From: Chara braunii | Taxonomy: Eukaryota; Streptophyta; Charophyceae; Charales; Characeae | Direction of reading: 5' to 3' | NCBI GenBank assembly: GCA_003427395.1 | Contig: BFEA01000072.1 | Location: 2,078,189-2,109,388, forward strand | Length of the DNA: 31,200 nt | In this document: positions 1 to 9,795 of the stretch, one piece after another | How positions within the stretch are numbered: position 1 is the stretch's first letter | How the letters are laid out: every line of letters starts with the position of its first letter | Position numbers and translations under genes: made by a program | Notes under the pieces: model-generated | What the model saw: only the letters and a program-made list of their open reading frames with translations | Database searches by the model: none | Told to the model about the DNA's origin: nothing

Positions 1-49
<49 letters not shown>
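1..49. repeat. (GA)n microsatellite at the window edge
   Basis: An uninterrupted GA dinucleotide run occupies the first 49 bases and probably continues to the left. A CCCT/CCTC-rich tract follows at about 97-148. Confidence 0.97.
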
Positions 50-52
<3 letters not shown>

Positions 53-96
53 AACTGCGACAGAGGGGTTTCGCTGCTTACTTTCCACTGCATCAT

Positions 97-148
97 CCCT
101 CCCTCCCTCCCTCCCTCCCTCCCTCCCCGCCTCCCTCCCTTGCTTCCA
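97..148. repeat. (CCCT)n-type pyrimidine microsatellite
   Basis: About eight CCCT units in a row, then a degenerate continuation (CCCCGCCTCCCTCCCTT). It is a simple repeat with no coding signal. Confidence 0.9.
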
Positions 149-531
149 GCTCCCCAAGCTGATCTTGCATGCCTTTCTGTCAGCAGTGCAAGACTGCACT
201 CATCTGACAGGATGGCAACGTCCCAAGCGCAGGATTCATGGAAATTCTTGAGGTGAATACAAGGACTTTACATGGATTGCTCTTGACAGAAAGGCACTCT
301 CCGATTTGTCACCGCCTTTGCCTTCATGAATGGCCAGCCTCGCTCAGATCATCCGTTCGTTTTCTCGTCAATAAAGCAGAATTACAGACGAAGTAGATAG
401 GCTTTGGGACCAGTCTTACGTCCCAACGATTGCACATATTGTCGAATGGAAAGGCTTGGACACAATAAAGTCATGCACACAACTATCGCTTGTGTGCATA
501 ACCGCACAATAGTTATGCAAGAGTAACTAAC
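149..531. other. Non-repetitive sequence without a supportable gene
   Basis: I see no conserved reading frame or structured RNA here. On the minus strand this would be intron or flank downstream of the exon-like segment at 532-667. Confidence 0.5.
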
Positions 532-667
532 CTCTCCTCATCGGCGTCGATCATGTCACTTACACTCCCATTGAAGCACCCCCAAAAGTCCTGAAGGCGC
601 AACGGAAGAGTGAGCCATTCCCTTGAGGCTTGATCCAAACAGGAGATCTTTTCCGGCTGTTTTGAAT
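532..667 (-). CDS. Possible internal exon, product unknown
   Basis: On the minus strand a pyrimidine-rich stretch (about 715-670) ends in an AG. A 136-nt open segment follows (phase 1 in, phase 2 out) and ends in a good donor, GAGAG|GTTAGT. The translation is hydrophilic, includes SREWLTLPLRLQDFWGCFN, and ends in DADEE. I recognise no domain. It lies downstream of the SMP-C2 gene on the same strand, so it could be a neighbouring gene or an extra 3' exon of that gene if the TAG at 2030-2028 is spliced out. A second frame over the same segment is also partly open (CLLVIIVFCVACVIM, membrane-like), so the frame is not settled. Confidence 0.3.
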
Positions 668-2027
668 CTCCATAATCACACAGGCAACACAGAAAACAAT
701 TATAACAAGAAGACAAGAAAGATGATACCGGGAAGCTCAAGAACCATAAATAGACAAAAGTGGGTTCCAGTAGGGAGAAGGGGGGGGAGAAAAAAAGGAG
801 GACAAATCAGCAGCCATTAGCTGATGCTAATTGCTGATGGGCATGTACGACTGCTTCACTATGGGCTGCCATGACAGCACTCGACATAGAACGGAATCGA
901 CTCTCTGTTCTGATCGGCTCTCAGAACAAATGCTGCCCCCTTTGGCGGACTCTATAAGGACCCTCTCTATTCCTACTCAATCAAACATACGATGAAAAAT
1001 CTTGAGATATGTAATCCTAGAGGCAACCCAGGAACATTGCTCAAACTTCGAAAGAACACATCTCTACAAATCTACAGCTTTCTGAGAAGACTTGCTGACC
1101 AACAGAATGACAGAAGCATCGTTGCCTACCTGGGGCTCCTCTTGGTTGGTGCTGAGCTGGAAGACATGCAGGTAATCCCTGCAAGTCATAAAGTGGGAAA
1201 ATTCATTTTTTTTAATTTTTTAAAAAAAAATAGTGCTGTCGTTGCGCGATCAACAAAAACGTTGAGCGTCGTGTCGGTAGGGCGGCTGATCACAGCGGCA
1301 GCAAGCCTTGTTTTTTATTGTTTTTTATTGTTTTTTTTGTTAAAGAAAAGAAAAGAAAGCCTTGTTGTTATAGAAGTGAAAATGGGAAAGATGGTGTAGA
1401 GAGAGAGAGAGAGAATCGGAATCACGCCAAACAAAAAGGATCTTCTGACAGAAAAAAAAATAAAAATAAAAATTGCAACACAAACGAAAATTGGTCACGT
1501 GAAAAAAGACGAAAACAGGCATACGAGACTCCTCTGAAGCTTGAGGTAAAAGACACAAGGAAGGACAGCCAGAGCTGAAAAATGACAGTGAAATCAATCG
1601 CCCAAAAAAAAAGGTTAAAAAAAACAAAAGCATAAAAGATTTGGCGACATAATGCCGACATTGCAATGCCATCCATCGTACGGCGATGGTCCTCGGCGGA
1701 ACTTGTGATGATAAAAACTGCAATCGTAACAAGGGCAAGCAGTACTACAACTGACTGAAGCAGTTAAAACCAGCACAAGCCTTTGGAAGACCGTTAGAAT
1801 AAGAAGAAGGCACAGATTAGAAGCACAGCGTGATGCCGGAAGAGAGGAAATCGTGTGAGGTAGAGGGGAATTAAATGAGCTTTTTGGAAGATAAGAATTG
1901 CGAGGAAAGGGAAAAGGCGACAAAACGGCAGAAAAGGAATCGACCAAAGAGCGAAGAGAGAACCCCTTGAACAGCAGGTAGCTTGAGAAAATCCAAACAA
2001 TAGCAACAAACAATGTCAAACAAAGGA
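668..2027. other. 3' flank of the SMP-C2 gene; A-rich, no firm gene
   Basis: This stretch carries A-rich tracts (1190-1240, 1450-1480, 1605-1630) and two AATAAA motifs on the minus strand (TTTATT at 1314-1319 and 1324-1329). These could serve as polyadenylation signals about 700 nt after the stop. A minus-strand acceptor (TGCTTCAG, ending at 1755) is followed by an open hydrophobic frame, VVVLLALVTIAVFII, but I could not fix a donor. A plus-strand frame of 135 codons at 992-1399 runs into A/T tracts and has no recognisable domain. Confidence 0.4.
1314..1329 (-). promoter_or_regulatory. Candidate tandem polyadenylation signals
   Basis: Two AATAAA hexamers ten bases apart on the minus strand, about 700 nt downstream of the stop of the SMP-C2 gene. 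Position and motif fit a polyadenylation region, but the surroundings are A/T-rich, so chance occurrence is likely enough to keep this tentative. Confidence 0.25.
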
Positions 2028-3419
2028 CTAAAAACTTGTATGAGGCCGACCCCGGGATCGGTGAGAGTACTGTTGCTGAGTCGTCTGTTCATCCCCTGTG
2101 GAACAAGTCTCTTCATCTGTGTTATCACCCCTATCGGACCAAGCATGTTTGTCTCCCCTTGACGGTTTCCAGGAAGACAGTCTAAACAAGCTCGACTTTT
2201 CCTTGACTTGGTCGCCACCACCAGATCCCCAGTTCCCCATCTGACTCATCGTCCTATGGCTCAATGGACAAGCAGCTCTTTGCATAAACCCCACACAACC
2301 CCCAACCACGTCGCTCGGTGTAGGATCTCGCATTGATATCTTCGAACTTCTCCGTTTCTTCAAAAAGCTGAGACCATTGAAGGGGAACCCTCGGTCCACA
2401 CCACCATGCATCGACAACTTACCCCCTTTCGGTGATGGAGCTAAGTCCCCTGAATGCGTAAGACCCCCGTTTTGTCTTTCCTGGAGACTCCTTTGGGCTC
2501 TTCCCGCTTGAATGCCTGGCGTCCCTTCATCTCCACCCAGGCCATGATGATTCAAGGAACTGCTGGACTGCATGTAACTCATTCCTGCTCGATTGAAAGA
2601 TGGCCGTCCCGAAGTCGACTGAGGGGACAACATGTCGGGCACGATGCCGGTTCCGGCCATACCCGAAAACCCTTCATCGCCACCCTCGCTACCGGCGTAC
2701 ATGCTGCCATTGCTCGGCCTTCGCCCACCCCGCCCACCACCTCCACCTTCCCCGCCTCCTGCCCCACGAGCAACTGAACCCCTTCCATCTGCCTCCTGCT
2801 GCAATTCCACCGAGCTTGCACTCCTGTGCATTGTTCCGTCAGCCCGACTGTGGCTGCTCCCATGTCTTCCACTACCTTCATTGTCACTCATCCCTTGTGA
2901 GTCCAGAAAACCACCCCCCGCACTCCCGAATCTGTCAATCTCCCCCGCAGCATTCGATGATCCTACCATAGATGGCATTCCCTCCACTCCTGGTGTCTGT
3001 CTATGTGAACGGTGAGTCGCTGCAGACCCCTCCCTATCTATCGCTCTGCCATGATACCCAGCTGAAGAGTGTCCAGATGGAGGCACACTACCGTCTTCAC
3101 TGCCCCCTCTTCCCCTTCCACCTTTCCCCGGCAGGAGATTGCCACTATATGATCGATCCAAGTTCGACATTGATTTCGACGGTAAAATTGTCGGCCGAGG
3201 CTGCCCAGCTTTATCGTCGGCCGGCTGTGGGGGTCTTATAGGCATCGAAGCCGATCTGACTGGGAGAACATCATTTGGAACACCTCCTTCACCAGGAGTC
3301 TGCTGCTCTACAATTGTGATGGCCATGTGGATTATCCCTGACTTCGCCCCATCCAGTTTCTTCCATATTTCATGCCTTTCCCCATTCCGATAATCCGCCA
3401 GGTCCACCTCTGTGTAGCC
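2028..3419 (-). CDS. SMP-C2 protein, last recognised exon: end of C2 domain plus disordered tail
   Basis: This is a 1392-nt exon of 463 codons plus TAG. It starts after the acceptor CATGTAACAG in phase 0 with GYTEVDLADY. The first 36 residues are the end of a C2 domain: NGERHEIWKKLDGAKSGIIH, then MAITIVE. This matches the C2 end of Arabidopsis NTMC2 type 6 proteins as I remember it (GQRNDMW...GRLHLAITV). The remaining roughly 420 residues are low complexity and probably disordered: Gly/Ser-rich, with a run of glycines and arginines in the middle, a basic patch (FLKKRRSSK) and a Gln-rich end. Such tails follow the C2 domain in this family, though the sequence itself is not conserved. The splice join to 6276 restores an intact C2 fold, which is the main support. 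The stop may be genuine, or there may be further 3' exons. Confidence 0.8.
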   Translation of the reverse strand, partial: GYTEVDLADYRNGERHEIWKKLDGAKSGIIHMAITIVEQQTPGEGGVPNDVLPVRSASMPIRPPQPADDKAGQPRPTILPSKSMSNLDRSYSGNLLPGKGGRGRGGSEDGSVPPSGHSSAGYHGRAIDREGSAATHRSHRQTPGVEGMPSMVGSSNAAGEIDRFGSAGGGFLDSQGMSDNEGSGRHGSSHSRADGTMHRSASSVELQQEADGRGSVARGAGGGEGGGGGRGGRRPSNGSMYAGSEGGDEGFSGMAGTGIVPDMLSPQSTSGRPSFNRAGMSYMQSSSSLNHHGLGGDEGTPGIQAGRAQRSLQERQNGGLTHSGDLAPSPKGGKLSMHGGVDRGFPFNGLSFLKKRRSSKISMRDPTPSDVVGGCVGFMQRAACPLSHRTMSQMGNWGSGGGDQVKEKSSLFRLSSWKPSRGDKHAWSDRGDNTDEETCSTGDEQTTQQQYSHRSRGRPHTSF

Positions 3420-4149
3420 CTGTTACATGAGCCGCATAACAAGGTCATGACGTAAATGCTCAGACTCTGAGCGCGGTCAACGCACATAAACAAAAAGTAT
3501 CCATTCGAACAGTCTGCCTGTGCCTTTCAGCAGATTGCAGCCATGCTGGACAAATTCTGCTCCAGTCATGACTAACAAACTCTCAGAACAATTGTCTGTG
3601 GGAGTATTCCTTCTTATCCTCCGGGCCAGCTTCCATTCCTCCTCCTCCTCGGTTATCATCCTCTCCGCTACTCTTATGTTTCCCTTGCTCCTGCTCCTGC
3701 TCCTGCTCCTACCTCTGCTGTTGTTCTCCTATTCCTTCTCCACCTGGTTGGTTCTACTTCATCTTCTTTTGTTGTACCTTCTGTAGTTCCCTTCGAACCA
3801 AGCCTGTGTTCTTTTTATCATGTCACATTTCCCACTTCTCTTTTCCTTTCTTATCACTTGACCTCTCCCTCCTTGCCCCCCCCCCCCCCACCTCCCCTCC
3901 CCACCTTCCATGATTTCAAAGCCTTCATGCATTTTCATTTCTTTGCCTCCCCCTCCCTTCCCCTCCTGCTCCTCCAATTAGGCTATAGCTGACAGACATG
4001 CGTTCTTTCGTTGTCAAGATATAAGATTTTAGAATCCATCGTTGCCCACCAGCAAGGCGATATATTGCCCAGTCCAAGGACCGTATTGCCAAGCAGGAAG
4101 ACACCTCAATTGAATATGGATGTAGGACGGGACAAAGGTAATGCGGCTT

Positions 4150-4538
4150 GAAAGAGGTTTTGACACCCTTTAAAAGGATGTAATCTCCCTCTACAAGGCA
4201 CTCAGCCCATGGAACATTCAAATATAACGCCCAGGTGTTGTATTTGAATAAAACGTCCGGGAACGCCCAGGCGTTCTATTCGAATATAATGCCTGGGCAT
4301 TCTATTCAAATATAATGCCTGGGCGTTCTATTCGAATATAATGCCTGGGCGTTATATTCAAATATAATGCCTGGGGTTATATTCAAATATAATGCCTGGG
4401 CGTTATATTCAAAGGGGCGTTCTGTTCTATTCGAAAAAAAGAAGTACTAAAAACAAAAATCTGAGTTTTTTTAACTTTTTTAGGGTAAGTACTAAGTTGA
4501 CTATAATGCCCGGGCGTTATTTTCGGGGGAAGACGGTA
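4150..4538 (+). mobile_element. Truncated TA-flanked miniature inverted-repeat element
   Basis: The right end reads TTATTTTCGGGGGAAGACGG followed by TA, matching the right end of the complete 484-bp element at 29572-30055. The shared internal block CTCCCTCTACAAGGCACTC occurs at about 4182 and again at about 29869. The left terminal repeat is absent or unrecognisable. The left limit is approximate. Confidence 0.7.
4216..4433. repeat. 26-bp tandem satellite derived from a transposon terminus
   Basis: About eight head-to-tail copies of a 26-bp unit containing ATTCAAATATAATGCC and TGGGCGTTAT, with CAA/CGA variants and one shortened unit. The unit reproduces the subterminal motif (GGGCGTTATATTC and its partner) of the TA-flanked miniature elements at 10695 and 29572. 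Confidence 0.85.
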
Positions 4539-4576
4539 GTCATCTTTCCCCGATAGTCATCTTTTAGGGCTTCATC

Positions 4577-4788
4577 TTAAACCACCAGTACCTTGTGCAG
4601 GCAAACTTCAGGATAAAAAACGCAACCATCCAGGTTCTTTGGATGAACAGTGGTACCAGGCGAAAATGGCTGGCGGCGCCAGCAAAAAGCGCAAAAAAAA
4701 AACGCCTCCGTGGCAGTTCGTTCTTTTTTGACATGCAGGGAGAATCTGCCTTGGAAAAATCAGGCTCAGCGGTACTTGGGGCGGTTAA
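4577..4788. mobile_element. TTAA-flanked miniature element, diverged copy (212 bp)
   Basis: It begins TTAA|ACCACCAGTACC and ends GGTACTTGGGGCGG|TTAA. The left end is identical over about 11 bp to the recent copy at 20602-20810; the right end is degenerate. The similar length and the TTAA at both ends support membership of one family. Confidence 0.6.
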
Positions 4789-6275
4789 CGGTCGCCAAGC
4801 ACATCGCGAAGCAGAAAAAAAACCTACAACTTTCACACATTCAAACATTTTGAAGGGCCTGCCATGCCATGCATTCACATCGGGGGGGACCCAAGGTGAA
4901 TTACATTACGGGCTTGTACAGGAAGCAGGAGGGTGAGGCGCCCACTGCAGCAATGGAGATTAAACTATGACCAACTGCTTCAGATGGGAGATCTGCCAAA
5001 AGGGATGAGATGGACCGGTTGAAAGCATCAGCGGACTGATGGTTAACAGATGCATGTATAGTACCGTTCACGATCTTCAAAAAGAGAAATACAAAAACGG
5101 GTAGATGTTATTAGAAAGAGGAAAAAGACACCAGTTGGCACAGGCTGCAGGAAGGCGACCCCCAGAAGTCCTAATCTCCATAACTCACAACCTTCAGGAT
5201 TTTTCAGTCGCCCGCGCCCCGGAACATCCTCAAAATCTGAAAGTGGTGTAAATCTTGAAGTGAGGGAAAGGGGGGGAAGAGAGGGAAGAGGGGCAACGGC
5301 TTCTCCTCGTTCTCCCCTCTCCCCGTTTAGAATGCTCACCACTTCAGGACCTTCAGGATCTTCAGGATTCTGAACTGTAGAGAAGTGATGAAAATCCTGG
5401 AAAAAAGGGAGAATGGGGTCGTCTGCCTGCCCCCAAAGGCACCCCCCCCCACCCTTCCACTGCTCCTTCCATCCACACTTCGCCCCCCGCACCCCCCCCC
5501 CCCCCACCTCGGGCTTTTCACCTCCCTTTCAGATTTTCACCACTTCAGGAACTTCATGTGCAATGACCCACAACAAAAACTGTTGTCCGAGATTCCTGCA
5601 ATTTCTGAGAAAATTCTGTCCTTTCTTTCTTTTTTTTTTTCTTCAATTCTGAGAAAATGCTGTCTTTTTTTTTTATCTGTGTTATGATCCTGGCTATAGA
5701 CTTCGACTGACTTCTTGACGATAAAGCAGCCACATAGCTCATTCGACCCTCATGAGTCACAAGACTCACAACCAAGGCCATGCACAAGACTTATTACACA
5801 ACTCAGTCTTCCGCATGCATTCACACTTGGACAACATGACGGGGGCACACTGAAACCTTTCATCGTCTGTTCATTACTGGTTACATGTGTCTACCATTCA
5901 GCCACGCGAGCAGGTAGCGTAATTCTTTTTTTTTTTTTTTTTTTTGTCTTAATTTAGACCATTTCTCGATTTATGCGTGTCATCCTTGCGCAGGGGCCAT
6001 TTTGCTAAGTTACCCTTCTCTGTATCGTTCCAATTTAAGAGGATGTCCCCAAGGACCAGGTAGTGTAAAATTGTCAATCTAATCTTTTCCCACAAACGAA
6101 ACAAGGAAAGTCACGCAGCTAATCGGAACGAAAATTGTATTTGATGATTTAGCTTCAACAGCTCAACATTCCGAACTGGCTGGATTCAATAGGGGCTCGA
6201 GAAGGTAGGGAGCATTGCAGGGAACCATGGAAAAGGATATATTCGAGAAATGAATGTAAGAAGAATATTACATAC

Positions 6276-6460
6276 CAATTCATCATCTTTCCCAAAGCTG
6301 TCATGATCTCGTACCCTTAAATGCAATTTGACAGGGAAATGCCACCCAGCAATCCGAAGTCGGAATATCTCATTCCAATACGGACTTATGGTCTGCTTCT
6401 TAAAGCTCGTCCTCATCTTCACTCTTCCAATCTGAAGCTTCACATAAGGATCAGAAAATC
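6276..6460 (-). CDS. SMP-C2 protein, C2 core exon
   Basis: A 185-nt exon (phase 1 in, phase 0 out) between acceptor GCTGCCAG and donor TTG|GTATGT. It encodes the centre of a C2 domain: FSDPYVKLQIGR, then TSFKKQTISPYWNEIFRLR, then LRVRDHDSFGKDDEL. SDPYVK, SPYWNE and the DHDSF...DD loop are standard C2 landmarks, and the acidic loop residues could bind calcium. The first-loop Asp usually found a few residues before SDPY appears to be absent (ERHGFSDPY), so calcium binding may be weakened. C2 domains of this family bind anionic membranes, with the SMP domain carrying lipid at ER contact sites. The match to plant NTMC2 type 6 C2 domains continues without a gap into the exons on both sides. Confidence 0.88.
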
Positions 6461-6767
6461 CTGGCAGCAATTAAGGTCACAAGACACACAGATATTATTC
6501 AGTTATACAGGAAAAAAGGTGACATAATAAATACAACCAGTCTCACAATGACAGTAGCACTAATAAATTAGTAATAATAAAAATAATCATCACAAGAAGG
6601 GCCAGTGAGGCTTCGCCTGCATGGCATAGTAGGGCAGTGCCTGATCACGTCACACGAGAACAGTGAATCATTTTTTCTAGAAATGACATGCAATTTGATG
6701 TAAATGCATATCTATGTATAGTTATGCATCCAAGAAAAAAGGTATCACAAAATTCCCACTTGCATGC

Positions 6768-6861
<94 letters not shown>

Positions 6862-7004
6862 GATATATATCTTGTCACATATATCTATGAACTAAGAGAG
6901 CGCACTTTGCGAAACAAACGCTAAAAATAGAAAAACAAGACCAACATGAGGGGCACATTGAAACCATTCATTTTTCTCATTCTTCTTTTAATTCCCCCCT
7001 TCAC
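6461..7004 (-). other. Intron of the SMP-C2 gene (544 nt)
   Basis: Bounded by donor CACG|GTGAAG and acceptor GCTGCCAG. It contains the long (GA)n microsatellite at about 6773-6860. Length and phase agree with the C2 alignment across the join. Confidence 0.65.
6773..6860. repeat. (GA)n microsatellite, about 43 units
   Basis: An uninterrupted GA run of about 87 bases inside an intron. Its translations are SL or ER repeats and should not be read as protein. Confidence 0.98.
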
Positions 7005-7085
7005 CGTGCCTCTCACATACAAGGCAAACCACGTTGATGAAGTTGAGTGCGAGCTGCCCACATCCCTGGGTGCCATAGCGGCCCA
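7005..7085 (-). CDS. SMP-C2 protein, linker and first C2 strand exon
   Basis: An 81-nt exon, phase 1 at both ends, between acceptor CTTACAAG and donor CACG|GTGAAG. It encodes GRYGTQGCG, then QLALNFINVVCLVCERH. This is the first beta strand of the C2 domain. The joined sequence continues ...ERHG|FSDPYVKL with the same number of residues before the SDPY motif as in plant NTMC2 type 6 proteins. I chose this donor over the stronger-looking CTT|GTATGT and TAT|GTGAGA sites because only this one gives the right phase and length without a stop. The segment is also bounded by splice-like signals on the other strand, so transcript evidence would help. Confidence 0.65.
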
Positions 7086-7999
7086 CTTGTAAGCTGTGAG
7101 AAAGAGGCAGAATGAATGGGGAGAGGATAAACACGGGGAAGAGAGATGGAGAGAAGACTAACAAAGAGCGACAAAGGGGAAGTAAGGGAAAGTACAGAGT
7201 GTGGAATGAAGATGAAGGCCAAGAAGAGGAGAAGAAAAGGTTGAAGAATGAGTCTGTCCTTGACGACAGAGAGGACATACATTGTAAGGATGAGGCGGAT
7301 GAACACATGAAAGACCTAGCTGAGAATATCAGTACAACAATTGCCATGACGGCTGGCATTGGGCATGCCCACCATACACACCCGACAAATGGCGCGCCGA
7401 TTGCATCAAAAGACCATGCATTCAGCAGAGCACCCATGACCGCAAAATGGACATCTAGTGTCTGGACTCGGAGGGTACCTACAGTCAGGAACGGAGGGAC
7501 AGTCCTCTACACGTATGTGGATGCAGAAACCATGCGCGCATGGGCACACACGTCTGAACAGACGATGATGCGAGCATGGACACACGGGAATTGACAAGAC
7601 TAGAAAATCCGTACTAAATAAAACCTAGAAAGGACATGCCCCTTGATGCCTCCCCTGCTCCTAAAAAGAGTCTTGCCCAAGTTAAAATGTATCTTGTCCG
7701 CGCCCCTGCGCGGTGAACACGGGCCAAAACTATGGCCCAAGCCCACTAACGGATGAGGCAAAACGTCCCAAAGGGTCTCCTAAGAAATCTTGAACCTAGG
7801 ACAAGCCTGGAAATTGAAGCGTACTAGGGCAGGTCACACATGGACTTCGAAATCACAGGAAGGTGAAAGGAAGGACACAGAGATGCCAAAGGCCACCTTG
7901 GGCAGTTTGGATCACCCTAGGATCCACTCATTGGAGAATGGAAACCATCTAGAGTAAATGTAAGGGGACAGGCTTGTGATATACAAAAACGGACAGGAG

Positions 8000-8048
8000 T
8001 TGACAAAATTAGAGGCTAGGGACAAAATTAGAGGCTAGGGACAAAATT
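8000..8048. repeat. 19-bp tandem repeat, about 2.5 copies
   Basis: The unit ACAAAATTAGAGGCTAGGG occurs twice in tandem, followed by a partial third copy. Confidence 0.9.
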
Positions 8049-8079
8049 TGGGAAAAAGAGGGAGTGGAGATCATGGTTG

Positions 8080-8530
8080 CATCCCTGCCGACCGCCGACC
8101 CCGACCGCCGACCGTATTGCAGCCGAGCAGTAGGGCCGACCAGTCAGAAAACAACCATCCACTATTTTTTTTTTCAGATCTGAGTTGGAATCTGTACTGC
8201 GCTTGCTGAGTACAGCCCAAATCCGCTGAGAAACTTTTGGGGATGGGGGGGCTGGGACTGGGGTGTATAGGGGGATATAGGGGGGTATAGGGGGGTATAG
8301 GGGTGGTATAGGGGGTATTGGGGGGGGTTATGAGGGTGTTGGGGGGGTGTATGGGGGTATTTGGGGTGGGTATGGGGGTGTTCCTGGGGTTATTAGGGGT
8401 TCTGGACCCTTCTTTTTTTTTCTTTTTTTTTTTTTGCGGGGTGCCGACGACCCCCGACCGGTAGGCGCCGACCAGCCGACCGGTCGGCGGGTCGGCAGCT
8501 GACCAGTCAGGGCTCGCCGACGGTCGGCGG
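8080..8530. repeat. CCGACC-rich inverted blocks flanking a G-rich minisatellite
   Basis: The left block (about 8086-8150) repeats CCGACC and ends in GACCAGTCAG. The right block (about 8448-8530) contains CCGACCGGTCGG and GACCAGTCAG and ends in GACGGTCGGCGGG. The blocks are partly inverted relative to each other. Between them lies a G-rich tract (8240-8404) of GGGGGGTATA-like units, then a T tract (8411-8434). This could be one mobile unit, but I see no clear target-site duplication. Confidence 0.5.
8240..8404 (+). repeat. G-rich minisatellite with G-quadruplex potential
   Basis: About 165 bases of repeated G4-G7 runs separated by TATA, TATT or TGTT, in loose 10-13-bp units. Many consecutive G runs of four or more fit the usual quadruplex pattern on the plus strand. 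Confidence 0.85.
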
Positions 8531-8711
8531 GTGAAACACTGTTGGAGATGGAAAAATACTACAATAGTAACCTGTGGTAGTTTGGAATATTCCAGGCCCT
8601 GTTACGATCGTGGTCAATGCCGAAGTGCAAATACACAAGGAAATACAATTGCAAAAAGAAATGAATGAGCTTGAGAGGAGAGGGACCAAAGAAGAAGAAG
8701 ACGAAGAAATA

Positions 8712-8742
<31 letters not shown>

Positions 8743-9714
8743 TGCACAGCGGCAAAAGACCAATGACAATTCCCCCTTCTCTCGCCAACCAACTCCTCCT
8801 CCTTATCTCCCCCCCTCTCTTAATCAAACAATAAATAATAACAATAACGATGAATGGACGAACCAACATCAATGTCCGAGTCCCTCTTCTACTGCCAACA
8901 CAATATGAGGTCCACCATAGCCATGGCGTCCCTCTTCTTCCACATCCTATGGTCAATGGCTATGGCTGACTACTAGGGGCCCTGCCCCAATGTTAAGAAG
9001 CCAATGCAAAGCAGCTATGTGCTTTTCTCCTCAGGCCACCATGCTCGACTCTGTCCTGCAGCCTTCTTGATGCAGAGCTACGCCCAACTGGGGCCTTCCA
9101 GATGCAGCGCCTACCAAGGAGATGAAAATGGCATCCACCATAGCCAGGTAAGTACCTCTGGCCGCCCTCCTGGTAGTCCCCTTCTTCCTCCTCCTCCTAC
9201 CAGGCGCCTTCCACAATAGCCGAGGTGGAGGCCCTGGCGCTCCTCTCCCCAGCGCTCAACACAGCGCTCCTCTGCTGGTCGCTCCAGCAGCGTGACGCCC
9301 AAACTTTCAGACAGCAAAATAAGGAGCAGCAACTTGCTCCTCCTGGAGATTTAGCGGGCAGCCAGCCTCTTGGGCGGTGACTTCCAGGCCGTGCGGCGTC
9401 CAAGCAACCGGTACCTCCTCCCTTTCGGGGGGAAACATCATTGCAGACCCGATATCTACTCAGACTACTCTACAGGCCCTAGACTCTCTACTGCCGGACT
9501 TCTACCCCTAAAGGTACTAACTTTTTGTCTTCTTCTGCTCGACCTACTGCTACTCAAGTGCTACAGGTGCCAACACTACGCTACTTCAGTGTGCGCTACG
9601 CTACCCCTTTGGCCACTTGAGTGTTTTTCCCCACTGCAACCCTCGAAGTCACGGCCACAGGTAAGTACCGGCCATGTGGGCCTCCCAAACAAACAAGTGC
9701 CCTGGTGGGCCACA

Positions 9715-9795
9715 CACACACTCAGGCCAACAAGCACGCAGACAGGCACGCAAACCAGCACGCAGACAGGCACGCAAACCAGCACGCACGCACAC
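9715..9795. repeat. 24-bp minisatellite (CACGCAGACAGG / CACGCAAACCAG)
   Basis: Two perfect 24-bp units with partial units on each side, ending in a short CA-rich run. The translated repeats seen in several frames are products of this array. Confidence 0.9.

Larger units (their letters stand above)
3420..6275 (-). other. Intron of the SMP-C2 gene (2856 nt)
   Basis: Bounded by donor TTG|GTATGT at 6275 and acceptor TAACAG at 3420. It contains pyrimidine tracts (3640-3780), poly-C runs (3878-3889, 5442-5450, 5491-5506), a T tract (5928-5945), the end of a TA-flanked miniature element with an internal 26-bp satellite (about 4150-4538), and a TTAA-flanked miniature element (4577-4788). A minus-strand frame at 3477-3659 (start MITEEEEEWKLARRIRR) is open but has no recognisable domain. 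Confidence 0.7.

Noticed and set aside
2454-3393. Plus-strand Pro-rich frames opposite the large minus-strand exon
   Set aside because: They are shadows of the Gly/Ser-rich exon; the minus strand has the C2 match and splice site.
6645-6924. Long Ser-Leu or Glu-Arg repeat frames on both strands
   Set aside because: They are translations of the (GA)n microsatellite.
7112-7594. 160-codon plus-strand frame
   Set aside because: It lies antisense in the SMP-C2 intron, starts in a low-complexity Lys/Glu stretch and has no domain or splice support.
8507-8956. 149-codon minus-strand frame with a Phe/Leu-rich middle
   Set aside because: The hydrophobic stretch comes from a GAA/AAG-rich tract (8690-8745). 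There is no conserved motif, and the composition explains the open frame.
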